From: Tupaia tana
Lineage: Eukaryota; Chordata; Mammalia; Scandentia; Tupaiidae
Length of the DNA stretch: 64,000 nt
Reading direction: 5' to 3'
Assembly: GCA_026018925.1 (NCBI GenBank)
Contig: JAKSZU010000006.1
Location: 192,025,449-192,089,448 of the forward strand
Below are positions 1-9,122 of the stretch, in pieces. Under the pieces are notes generated by a model. The model did no database searches. It saw only the letters and a list, made by a program, of their open reading frames with translations, and was not told the DNA's origin. How positions within the stretch are numbered: the first letter of the stretch is position 1; every line of letters starts with the position of its first letter. Position numbers and translations under genes: made by a program.

Positions 1-14
1 TTTTGTTTGGAGAT

Positions 15-376
15 TGGTATGGTCTGAACATTTGAGTTTTCTCAAAATTCATAGGTTGGAATCTTAACTCCCAAGGTGATGGTATGATAAGGTGATACTT
101 CTGGGAGGTAATAAGGATGGGATTAGTTCCCCTATAAAAAGCCTGGTGAAATGATCATGTTCTCTTCTCCACAAGAAGACCATTTGTCCCTTCCACTGTG
201 ACCCAGCAAGAAGTCACTGTCTATGATTCACAAAACTGGCCCCCAGTAGCAACTGAGCCTGGCTCGATCTTGATCTTTCCATCCTCTAGAACCTTGAAAA
301 ATAAAATACAATTGTTTATAAGCTGCCTAGTTTATAGTTTGGTATTTTGTTATAACAGCCCAAACTAACCAAGACA
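15..376 (+). mobile_element. MaLR-type LTR (MST/MLT1-like), solo
   Basis: The order of landmarks matches mammalian MaLR LTRs: a start like GTATGGTCTGAACATTTG, then CATAGGTTGGAATCTTAACT, CCTATAAAAAG near the middle, a polyadenylation signal AATAAAATACAATTGTTTATA, and the end GTATTTTGTTATAACAGCCC followed by CAAACTAACCAAGACAG. No internal retroviral-like sequence follows, so it is a solo LTR or the remnant of one. Relative to the usual layout it carries extra sequence around 143-190, just after the TATA-like motif, which also occurs at 1175-1210. Confidence 0.75.
143..178 (+). repeat. 36-bp direct duplicate, copy 1 (inside the LTR)
   Basis: Positions 143-178 match 1175-1210 at 34 of 36 bases, in the same orientation about 1 kb apart. 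Copy 1 sits where MaLR LTRs normally run straight from the TATA region into the CCTTCCACxxTGTGA segment, so it looks like inserted material. Copy 2 lies inside an open frame that is not LTR-like. Confidence 0.7.
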
Positions 377-1117
377 GAGATCCATAGAACATTTCAGGCT
401 TTGGTGACTAATTCAGGGAAAGGAAGAGAGAGATGACAATGGACCTGGAGGGGATAGGTGCAGATGAAGATATTGAGGATCCAGCCGAGGTGGCATCCCA
501 TAGAAGGCAGGGGAGGTGTTTGTCTTTAAGGGTAGGACCTGGGCCTTATCCCTCACTTCTCAAAAGGCGGGAAAGAAAGCTAACTCTTCAAGTATTCTGA
601 TAAATTTGCTGGAAATCATAAAAGGGAATTTATGAGTCAGAGTATGCAATTTGTATATTACCAGCATCAAATGGTTTGCATGTAATAAAATGTGACTGAT
701 GAACTATGTTGAACGTAATTAAACCTATAGTTGAAGAAATAGTAAACAGGCTCAATTTCCCTGTTTTGCTTTAAGGGAACATAAATATATCACTCATGAG
801 TGATATCTTCAAAACTGCATTTTGTAAACATTTTTAACATGTGAAGAAATATACGGCAACGTGTGCTTTTATCTGCCATCAGATATAATTAAGCACTGCA
901 ACTTATTCTGTGTGAATATGCAGACAGAGAGCTGAAATTGAGTCTGTACATTTGAAGAACTACTCATGTTTTAACTTAGCCTCAAACATAGCTATTTATT
1001 CATGCTACTATCAATTTGTGTTACCCAGTTATAAAGAATCAGCTTTATCCTCGCCTTTGATCCCTGAGGGCACTGAAAAATACCTTCTTGGATATGAACT
1101 CAAGAGGATTTCCTCCT
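377..1117. other. Unassigned, low-repeat sequence
   Basis: No interspersed repeat is recognised. The part at 600-1000 has a balanced, non-simple composition with AT-rich homeodomain-like motifs (ATAATTAAGC near 885) and a 20-bp perfect palindrome at 787-806. It could be a conserved non-coding element, but conservation cannot be judged here. Confidence 0.4.
787..806. repeat. Perfect 20-bp palindrome
   Basis: ATATCACTCATGAGTGATAT is its own reverse complement, centred between 796 and 797, with no spacer. It contains TCACTCA/TGAGTGA, one base away from an AP-1 site on each strand. No function is shown. Confidence 0.9.
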
Positions 1118-1449
1118 AGTCTAATTCTCTGAGGCTGCTGGCTTCCTGCCCAGATACCCTGAAATGCAGGTCAGCTGGTGAAATGATCATGTTCTCATCT
1201 CCACAAGGAGCAAATGATGCCCTTTTGCTGTGTATAGACTCCCAGGGCATGTTAAAACCCATCCTAGGTAGAAGAAGACAAATGGAAATAGAAAGGTTCA
1301 TGACCAAAGTACATAATATACTGAAAAATGTCCCCCGTGCCAGTGTATTCACCGTTGCCATCCATGAAGACATTGTTACCGGAAAGCAGTACAAAGAGAA
1401 AAATGAAGATAGTTCACGGATTGGTTCAGAACTTTGTATATCAATCTAA
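1118..1449 (+). other. Exon-like open frame, unidentified
   Basis: The frame is open from just after a TAG at 1117 to a stop at 1447-1449. The first ATG is at 1183, giving 88 codons. A pyrimidine-containing stretch ending in TTCCTGCCCAG at 1152 could be a splice acceptor. The predicted peptide is of mixed, globular-like composition, for example GRRRQMEIERFMTKVHN and PRASVFTVAIHEDI, and is not SINE, L1 or microsatellite translation. No convincing splice donor follows and there is no poly(A) tail. It may be an exon, a piece of a processed pseudogene or a chance frame. I do not recognise the protein. The opposite strand is also open here, which weakens the coding case. Confidence 0.2.
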
Positions 1450-1667
1450 ATAATTGTCCTTTATTATAATGATTACTGCAATTTCTCCTTTCGAGTTAAA
1501 GTATATTTTAGTACATGCAGTTTGTGCAATAATAATTTTGTTTGTACCATTCTTGATAAATGGAAGCTGTCAGCCCTCATGAAATCCAAATATCTGGAAA
1601 ATGCTAATCTTAACTAAGCTAAATGGTCAAATTTTATTTTATGTTAGAATAGTTAAGAAAGTGTGCC

Positions 1668-1890
1668 TTCAGGCAAGCCATGGTGGTATAGCTGCTCTGT
1701 AATGCTAATGGCATGTGAGAAGGTCCCAGGTTCACATCCTGAGGTCTCCCTGTACATGCAAAGTGCATATGCCTGTGATCCTGGCTGGCTGCAATTGAGT
1801 GGGGGATTGCAGTATGAAGACCATGTTAGGGGTGTTTGCTTCTGTTTCTGTCTCTGTATTTAATGGAAAAAGTAAATCAATAAACTTGTT
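1668..1890 (+). mobile_element. SINE-B copy
   Basis: The head GCCATGGTGGTATAGCTGCT has a tRNA-like A box and is followed by a B-box-like CCAGGTTCACATCC near 1726-1739. The family-specific body is GATCCTGGCTGGCTGCAATT and GTATGAAGACCATGTTAGGG. It ends TCAATAAAC before a T-rich flank. This is one of the best-preserved members of the family here, and no clear TSD is visible. Confidence 0.7.
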
Positions 1891-2258
1891 TTTTTCTTTT
1901 TAAGTATGTTCTGAGGTCATTGTGATTGTTGGCAAGTTACATAACTGGTCTATTCCTTAATTCTCCCAAATGTAAAATACAGTAATGGAAGGAATTTATC
2001 TCATAAGTGATCAGTTAATTCATTCATATATCTACAGTGTGTGGCAAAGGTAAGTGTGCTCAATCAAGGTTGTCTATTATCATCTCCAGACAATGAAACT
2101 TTCTTAATTCAATTATAGCCAATGTTCAAAATAACAATTCTGAAAAAAATATTTATTTATTGAAAAGGCATTTGGTGAGAAACCACTATGTTCAAGATAT
2201 TATATTTTTGAAATACAAAACAAGATTATTTCTTAATTTTCAATGAGAGTCTCTTTCT

Positions 2259-2483
2259 TTCTTTTCTTTCTTAGAAAGAGAGAGTCAGAGAGACAGAAAG
2301 CAAGAAATCACCCCCCAGGGGGTTGGCCATGCTGCAATCCCTTCTCCTCCATTCTCCTCTCAGGACATTGGGCACACACGCCCACGTGCCTGGTGTGAGT
2401 TTCAGTCACCAGGTCCAGGACTCGAACCACAGTCAACTACATGGGAGTCCAGCGACATAGCCATTACACTAACTGCTGGTCCC
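2259..2483 (-). mobile_element. SINE-A, antisense, with TSD
   Basis: Reads ACAGAAAGCAAGAAATCACC through to CTAACTGCTGGTCCC, the reverse complement of the family. It is flanked by AATGAGAGTCTCTTTCT (2242-2258) and AATGAGACTCTCTTTCT (2484-2500), a 17-bp TSD with one mismatch. The A tail (left side on this strand) has degenerated into a pyrimidine-rich run. Confidence 0.93.
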
Positions 2484-2500
2484 AATGAGACTCTCTTTCT

Positions 2501-3254
2501 GCTTAGATGGGAATCACTTAAATTTGGTAACCTGTGCTTGGAATTAGGTAATGCTATAAAGCAGAAGTTAAGAAAACAGAGAAATTAAAGACTGGAGGAC
2601 AATAAGAAGGTTATCAGTGACAAAAGGGACTGGAAGGATTAATGCTAGAGAAAGTTAAATAGATAACATTAAAAGTAATTGGTAAATGGGTATTTGTTAA
2701 TTTCTGTTTGCAATGCCCTAGTATGCAAATATAATCTAGAAAAGGTAAACTTTCTGTAATTTATTTCTAATATAGAATAGTCTCATCATGTCTTAACTTT
2801 AAGAAAAATCTCTTAGTGTTTAAATGAGCAACTGGCGGGGTCCATATATTCTTTGGTTAAGATTTGACACAAATACAATTGTGAACTATGATTTTGATTT
2901 GCATATCATAATTATCAAAAAAATTTAACCAGTTATTTTTAAAACTAAAGGAACTAATAATACAGTATAGTTCACTCATCACATGAAATGTTCTCATCAT
3001 CCACCATCCCTCCCTTATGTAGCCCATCTTTGATGTCAGTTGTTACTAAAGGTAAATGTCTTTTTCATATCAGATTCATTATTCTTGTAATTGCATCAGA
3101 TCATTTTCCTGACCATAGTGTGATAAAATGACACTGATAAATTGAAAAATCAATATAGTACAATTTTGAAAAAATCAGAAAAATTGAGATGGTCATGTTT
3201 CTCTCTTTATTTGTATAAAAATCCACAGTGTTTAGTGCCCTCAACATGCATGCT
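2501..3254. other. AT-rich unassigned sequence, possible ancient L1 trace
   Basis: Mostly unrecognised. A short stretch near 3090-3160 (CATCAGATCATTTTCCTGACC onward) resembles the early ORF2 region of very old L1 elements, but it is too short and diverged to delimit. Confidence 0.3.
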
Positions 3255-3266
3255 AAAAATTATTGG

Positions 3267-3499
3267 GGGGGGCAGCAGTTAACGTAATGGCTATGTCGCT
3301 GGACTCCCATGTAGTCGACTGCGGTTCGTATCCTGGACCCAGTGGCTTAAAAATCACACCAGGCATGTGTGCGTGCATGCCCAAGATCCCCACAGGAGAA
3401 TGGAGGAGAAGGGATTGTGGCGTGGCCATCCCCCCAGGGGGTGATTTCTCGCTTTCTATCTCTCTGTCTCTGTCTTTCTGGTGAGTGCATGCACCCAAT

Positions 3500-3559
<60 letters not shown>
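3267..3559 (+). mobile_element. SINE-A1, very young, 57-nt A tail
   Basis: Full-length copy starting GGGGGGCAGCAGTTAACGTAATGG and ending CCCAATAGC before 57 consecutive A residues (3503-3559). The TSD AAAAATTATTGG at 3255-3266 is repeated after the tail, ending at 3566. The pure long tail and exact duplication suggest recent retroposition. Confidence 0.96.
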
Positions 3560-3561
<2 letters not shown>

Positions 3562-3902
3562 ATTGGAAGAATGAGCAAGCAAAGATTTTATCAATGTCTC
3601 CCTATCCCGAAGAAGTTGAAGGGCTTTATAACACTTTTGCTCTAACTTGAACATCTTGATACTAAGTACGATACGGCCTTGTTTTGTTGTTCATGTACTT
3701 ATTTGTTTTTGAATATATATAAATATATAATTAAAACATGAATTTATTTAATGTTTAATAAGTGGAGATGGATCCCAAGGCCCAACTAGCAAATTTAAGA
3801 TGTACCTATCGTGTTACATTAGTTAGACAGTAGGTATGCCTCTTAAAGACTCATTAACAAACTGAAAGAAGAACAAAAATTAGTTATGAAAAGTCAAACT
3901 GA

Positions 3903-4165
3903 GGGCCAGCCAGGAATATGCTGCTTAAGATGACTGGATCCCACGTGGCTAACCTTACGGGTCAAGTCCCAGACCTGGTGGCTTGAGAAACATGCCAGGT
4001 GAGTGTGCATGCCAAAAATCTGGGAAGGTGGAAGACTTGGAGAAGGAGATATTGAAGCACAGCCAACCCCCACGGGAGATGCTTTCTCTTTGACACTTTT
4101 TCTCTCTCTCTGTCTCTTTCCAGTGAGTGCACATATCCTCTGGAAAATTTGTTGAAATGAAGTAA
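3903..4165 (+). mobile_element. SINE-A2, old copy
   Basis: Starts GGGCCAGCCAGGAATATGCT, then GGATCCCACGTGGCTAACC, GGTGGCTTGAGAAACATGCCA and a CTCTCTCTCTGTCTCTTTCCAGTG-like 3' segment. It is diverged, with small indels in the body. The tail is A-rich but mixed. Confidence 0.8.
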
Positions 4166-4539
4166 TAATTTTTTAAAAAGAAAGAAAAGACAAAGGTAAA
4201 GTTTGGCTTGGATTTTTACCATTAAATGTAACAAAGACATGTGGACCAATGGAACAGAACAGAGTCCCCAGAAATAAATTCCCAAACATACAGTCAACTG
4301 ATTTTAAACAAGGGGTAATAGTCAATCCAGTGGGAAAAGGAAAACCTCTTCAGCAAATGGTGCTGGGAAAACTGGATTTTCACCTGTAGAAAGATGAATC
4401 TGAACCTCTACCCCTCACCTCTGATAAAAATCAAGACAAGGTGGATCAAAGATCTAAATCTAAGATCTCAAACTATAAAACTGCTCCTGGAAAACACTGG
4501 GAAAACTCTGGGAGACATCGGAGTAGGGAAACAATTCTT

Positions 4540-4815
4540 TCTTCTTCTTCTTCTTTTTTTTTTTTTTTTTTTTTTTTGCTATAGGGCGCGAGCACTCGTC
4601 AGACAGAGAGAGACAGAGAGGTAGAAAGCGAGAAATCACCCCCCAGAGGGGATGGCCATGCCGCAATCCCTTCTCCTTCATTCTCCTCCTCTCTGGATCT
4701 TTGGCATGCACGCAAACGTGCCCAGCACGAGTTTTAAGCCACCGGTCTGGGACACGAACCGCGGTCGACTACGTGGGAGTCCAGCGACATAGCCATTACG
4801 CTAACTGCTGGTCCC
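4540..4815 (-). mobile_element. SINE-A1 inserted in L1
   Basis: Full antisense copy, CpG-rich in the head (ACGAACCGCGGTCGACTACG near 4755). It starts after a (CTT)n/poly(T) stretch and ends TGGTCCC. The flanks AGGGAAACAATTCTT (4525-4539) and AGGGAAATACTTCTT (4816-4830) are a slightly mutated 15-bp TSD within the L1 ORF2 sequence, so this insertion is younger than the L1. Confidence 0.94.
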
Positions 4816-5540
4816 AGGGAAATACTTCTTAAATAAGATCCCCAAAGCACAATCAATAATCCCCATAATAGACAAGTGGGATTACATCAGACTAAGAAAT
4901 TTCTGCATAGCAAAAGACACAGTAATTAGTGTGAATCGAAAGCCCTCAGAATGGGAAATATTTTTGTAAAGTATGCATCAGATAAGGGACTGAAAATGAG
5001 AATACACGAGGAACCCAAGCAGCTGTTTGGAAAAAAGATGATCAGATGATCAACCTATTAAAAAGATGGGAGAATGAGTTGAAAAAAAAAAACACTCTCT
5101 AAAGATGACATATGAAAAGCCAAAAGGCATATGAAAAAATGCTCAACATCCCTCATCGTAAGGGAAATGCAAATCAAAACAACAATGAGATACTACCTAA
5201 CCCTAGTCAGAATGTCTAAGATTAAAAAAAATAATAAGTGTTGGCGGGGTTGTGGTGAAAGGGGAACTCTCTTACACTGCTAGTGGGAATGTAAATTAGT
5301 CCAGCCACTGTGGAGAACAATTTGGAGATTCCTCAAAAACTACCATATGATTCAACAATCCAACTCCTTGTCATCTACCCAAAGGACAGAAGAATTCTTA
5401 ATCAGAAAAGTGCTTGCACATCCATGTTTATTGCAGCACTATTCACAATTGCTAAGTCATGGAAAGAACCCAAATGCCCCCGAACAGATGAATGGATAAA
5501 AAAACTGTGGCACATATACTCTATGGAATACTATTCAGAC

Positions 5541-5543
<3 letters not shown>

Positions 5544-5577
<34 letters not shown>
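5544..5577 (+). repeat. 34-nt A run inside L1 ORF2
   Basis: A pure A run where L1 normally has a short lysine/asparagine-rich stretch after the YYSDI motif. L1 homology continues on both sides, so this is an internal expansion and not a tail. Confidence 0.85.
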
Positions 5578-5582
<5 letters not shown>

Positions 5583-6009
5583 CTTTTGACAGAAAGTTGA
5601 AGAATATGGAAGATTTACTGCTGAGTGAAGCAAGCCAGACTATGAAGGAGAGACATTGTATGTCACCACTTAATATATACCGAGTGTCCACACTCTATGA
5701 CTGAAACTGATTGACTGAAGGATATACAAACACAGTAAATGGGTGTAAATACCAGATATAGTGTGTGTAGAAAAGTAGGGCCTGAGGAAAGATTTTTAGA
5801 AGAAAAATATGAAGGCAAAGCATTAATGGGACAAAGAAATGTGGTACTATCTGTTGAAGATATTTTATAGTTTTATCAACTGGACTAGGGAGAAATGTTC
5901 ACATACTGAAATATTCACTTTGTAAGCTAAACAATGTGATTGAATGTATAAAAGAAAATGAAATAAAAAATATATGCTTAAAAACTAAAAAAAGTGACAA
6001 AGACAAATA

Positions 6010-6390
6010 TCTTAGTCAAAACTAGTTTTCTACAATATGCTATTCCACATACGAGAGAGAGAAAGACTGAGATACAATTGGGATTTACACTATGCCACAT
6101 TTTTCTCTAAAAGGATCCAGAGGAGAAAGAAAGGAATGGAGGCACTCTGAAGAAGTCCTAGCCTATGGCTCAAGTAACACAGTAATCTGCGTCCATCTGA
6201 TTCCAAAAGTATCTATGTAACCAAAGCTTATCTCTGGTTCTTCACATCTAATGAACTATTGATCTTTGGTTCTGAGTGAAAGAATCAGCTGTCAACAAGT
6301 AAAAGCATCCAGGGCTACATGGATACTACAATAGCACCTGTCAGTGCAAACAAACATTGGCTGACAAAGTACCTAGTCTAGACCTCATTC
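6010..6390. other. Unassigned, non-simple sequence
   Basis: No family is recognised. It lacks microsatellites and long open frames and abuts the A-rich insertion described next. Confidence 0.3.
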
Positions 6391-6406
6391 AGAATTGAAT
6401 GTATTA

Positions 6407-6442
6407 AAAAAATGTAAAAAAATAATAAATAAATACAAAAAA
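6407..6442 (+). mobile_element. Possible tail-only retroinsertion
   Basis: A 36-nt A-rich stretch (AAAAAATAATAAATAAATAC-type) is bracketed by AGAATTGAATGTAT (6391-6404) and AGAATTGAAAGTAT (6443-6456), which look like a 14-bp TSD with one mismatch. It may be an extremely 5'-truncated L1 or SINE insertion of which only the tail survives. A tandem duplication is the alternative. Confidence 0.45.
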
Positions 6443-6457
6443 AGAATTGAAAGTATA

Positions 6458-7564
6458 TACTTTCTTCTTCTCGAAGTTAATTTCTTTAGATCAGTGTTTT
6501 GAGAAATTTACTTAAAACTCATGCTAGTATAAAACTAGTATCAAAAATGTTTTTTTTATATGTGCTGCTTGTTTGCAGTTTATAGTTATTTCTGTTGGCT
6601 TTATTCCAACTCCATTATCATTATTTCAAATCCTTTTTCATTTTAAACAAACTGTAAGTTCTGTTTTTGTTTTGTTTTGTTTCATTTTGTTTTTATTTTC
6701 TGTTTTCTGGTATGTAGCTCTATCTTAAATCATACAATTTAGAAAAAAAAATAGTTTTTCTATGGTATTAAAGTTGGCAGATGATGGTGAAAAAACTAAC
6801 CAATAAGCATTCTGAAATAATATCACTGCTTTCCCAAGAGGATTAAAATAAATTGCTCATCAATCTGTTTTTTGCACTCAATAAGAATGGGTATCAATAT
6901 ATCCAACTTTAAATCACAACTATGAATTCTTTAATCTTTGGGATCAATTTGTGCAAAGAGGATAAAAAGCTTCAGAGACACAGTAGGATACTCCAGCCTA
7001 TCAGAAAACATCACCCTTAGATACAAACCAATTATTCATCAGCAGAAAGAGAATACAATCCCAGAGCTAGACTATTATTTCAGATCCAATTTCTAGTTAT
7101 CTGTTGAATATCTTTGCTGTCACAGAAAAATATGTTGGCAAATTCAAACATTGATCTAATGTTCAAAAACATTTTTCAGAATCTCCCTCAAAAAAATGAA
7201 AAAAGGCTATAAAAATTGAATAGCACTATCCTCCACCTGATATAGTTTTAGATGTTTGTAAACATTATTGCCCACACAGATGAATTTCAACATGATTTAA
7301 TACTACAATGTACAATTGCTTCTTTTTCATAAAAATATGTTTAAGGTTTTAATATTGATACAAAAATCTAATCTTTTAAAATGCTTAGATTTAGAAAAAA
7401 ATTGTTCTCAAAACCCAACCTCTTCACACACACTATTTCATCTTTCTGCCACCCATTTCTCACCATCATCAGGTAAATCTACTCTTCAATTTAACTTAGT
7501 TGTTTTGTTCAGAAACAGACCAGAGCGTCATCTGCAGCACACTACTTGCTTAGTCACCAAAGTT
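6458..7564. other. Unassigned AT-rich sequence
   Basis: Contains a short (GTTTT)n-like tract near 6662-6690 and otherwise unrecognised sequence. The open frame at 7316-7609 has no coding-like features and runs into an old repeat. Confidence 0.3.
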
Positions 7565-7655
7565 ATGTACTGGATGTCTGCTATGCATCAAACAGTGTGC
7601 AGGCACTAGGGACACAGAGATAGATATTAGTAAGGTATAAAAGCCTGACAGTTTT
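7565..7655 (+). mobile_element. L2/MIR-like 3' fragment
   Basis: GTCTGCTATGCATCAAACAG followed by GCAGGCACTAGGGACACAGA resembles the common mammalian motif in which a growth-table-like sentence (CTACTATGTGCCAGGCACTG, GGGATACAGAGA) occurs. Ancient and short. Confidence 0.4.
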
Positions 7656-7719
7656 GTTATTGCTCATTCACTCTACAGTTTGGCATAAATGAAACCAGCT
7701 CCGAACCCAACTAGCATCT

Positions 7720-7985
7720 GTAGCTTAATTCCCCACTATTCTACTTCATACACTTGATCCTTCTTTCACACTAAGCTCTTCTATTTTGAATATTATATGC
7801 CCTTTCATTCCTTTGTATTTTTGATCATAATATCCTCTTTACCTCCGAAATTAAATCCCGCCTTTTCAACATGCCAAACATCTATCTACTTCAAGACAAA
7901 GGTCAAAGTTATATCCTCATCAATAAAATATTTCCTAAATGTATAATAAGATCCATTTTCTTTCTTCTCTAAACTCCTGATGTGT
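7720..7985 (+). mobile_element. L2-like LINE fragment
   Basis: CTTCAAGACAAAGGTCAAAG, then TCCTCATCAATAAAATATTT and CCTAAATG, keeps the order of the L2 3' end (CTTCAAGxCxCAGCTCAAAT, TCACCTCCTCxxTGAAGCCT). Strongly diverged. Confidence 0.4.
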
Positions 7986-8664
7986 GTCATTCTTTTTTCA
8001 TTCAGGTTAGTATTAAAATTATACTACAAAGTTATACTTTTACAAAAAAAAGAGATGGAAATAAATAGAAAACATTTAAAAATTTCAAGTTATAAATAAT
8101 AATGTGAAGTAAGCCTACTGATGTTCATTAAATAAATATGTTAGTAGAAAGAAATGTAGTTATTTTGTCATTTCATAGCAAAGTAGACTAGAAGGGAGGA
8201 GAAAAGCTAATGGTTTATTTTTTGATAATATTTTTTTAAAAATGCACCACATGTAATAGTGAAAAATAAAACTCCTTTGTACATCCAAAATATATAAATG
8301 TGTATTTTTTAAACAGTTATTTTTGTAGGACATTGTGAATTCTTGTACTTGGAGAAACTATTATTAGCATATCAAAGAAACAGAAACTTGTTTTTCCAAA
8401 TTACATTAGAGCCTTCAGAAAATGTAGTCACTCTTGTGGGCAAAATTACCAGAAAGTAATCCATTAAAATAAATCAAGAAAAAGTCTGAAAGCAGGTAAA
8501 TTCAAGGACATAGATGTTGAAGTAAACATCTAGCAAGGATTAATGCAAATGGACCACTCACCTATCTGATTATATGAAAACATCTCCCTGATATGAACAA
8601 AGATAAACTCAAATTTTTAAAATTAAAGAATTCATAAAAGTTGCAGTATAGGAAGGAATAGAGT

Positions 8665-9122
8665 ATGATGCTCAATTTTATGTGTCAGCTTGGCTATGCT
8701 GTAGTCCCCAGTTATTCAACAAATACTCATATATGTGTTACTATGAAGGCACTCTGTATATGAGATTAAAGTCCATAAACAGTGGACTTTATGTAAGGGG
8801 ATTATTTTAGTTCATCTGAGAGGGCCTGATTTTGTCAGTTGAAAGATCTAAAGAGCAGAACTGAAGCTCTGCTGAACAGAAAAAAAAAAAATGTTCCCTG
8901 TGGATAGAAGCTTCAGCCTTGGAGTTGCAGCCTGCCCTTTCTGAAAGACTGCTTAGAGATTTCAGGCTCCCATTGCCACCTCCCAAAGATGTGCAAGCCA
9001 TCTGCATTGGTGGTTCAGTGGTAGAATTCTCGCCTGCCAAAGATACACAAGCTGATTCCTTGCAGTAAAATTCTCAATGTATACTCCCACTAGTTCTGTT
9101 TCTCTGGTTGATCCCTCACTGA
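8665..9122 (+). mobile_element. Ancient mammalian interspersed repeat, family not named
   Basis: Begins GATGCTCAATTTTATGTGTC and runs through AGCTTGGCTATGCTGTAGTC, AGTCCATAAACAGTGGACTT and GATTCCTTGCAGTAAAATTC, ending GTTCTGTTTCTCTGGTTGAT. I recognise this order as a widespread mammalian repeat but cannot name it with certainty. It hosts the tRNA-Gly fragment at 9004-9038. Confidence 0.6.
9004..9038 (+). pseudogene. Retroposed 5' half of tRNA-Gly(GCC), tailless
   Basis: These 35 nt equal the first 35 nt of mammalian tRNA-Gly(GCC), starting GCATTGGTGGTTCAGTGGTA and stopping directly after the anticodon GCC, inside the anticodon loop. Acceptor 3' strand, T arm and B box are absent, so it cannot be a gene. 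Flanks AAAGATGTGCAAGC (8985-8998) and AAAGATACACAAGC (9039-9052) differ by three transitions and look like an aged TSD. Joining the flanks restores the host repeat. There is no A tail. It looks like an L1-mediated insertion of a tRNA half of the kind made by cleavage in the anticodon loop. Confidence 0.85.

Larger units (their letters stand above)
4230..5985 (+). mobile_element. 5'-truncated L1 (ORF2 C-terminus plus 3' UTR)
   Basis: Nucleotide motifs typical of the ORF2 3' part appear in order: GTGGACCAATGGAACAGAAC, AACTGGATTTTCACCTGTAG, GGGAAATGCAAATCAAAACA, CACTGCTAGTGGGAATGTAA. The frame at 5310-5540 encodes the ORF2 C-terminal region with FIAALFTIAKSWKEP and DEWIKKLWHIYSMEYY, and is interrupted soon after. 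The 3' UTR ends GAAAATGAAATAAAAAATAT. It is broken by an antisense SINE at 4540-4815 and by a pure A run at 5544-5577. It is 5' truncated, frameshifted and dead. Confidence 0.93.

Noticed and set aside
3253-3654. 133-codon antisense frame and overlapping sense frames
   Set aside because: Poly(A)/poly(T) tail plus SINE-A1 body; same peptide motifs recur at 13746, 50303, 51586 and 53391, as expected of a repeat.
5310-5582. 90-codon frame with good protein character
   Set aside because: It is the C-terminal end of L1 ORF2 in a truncated, frameshifted element, not a host gene.
9004-9038. Functional tRNA-Gly gene
   Set aside because: Only the 5' 35 nt are present; no T arm, B box, acceptor 3' strand or terminator.
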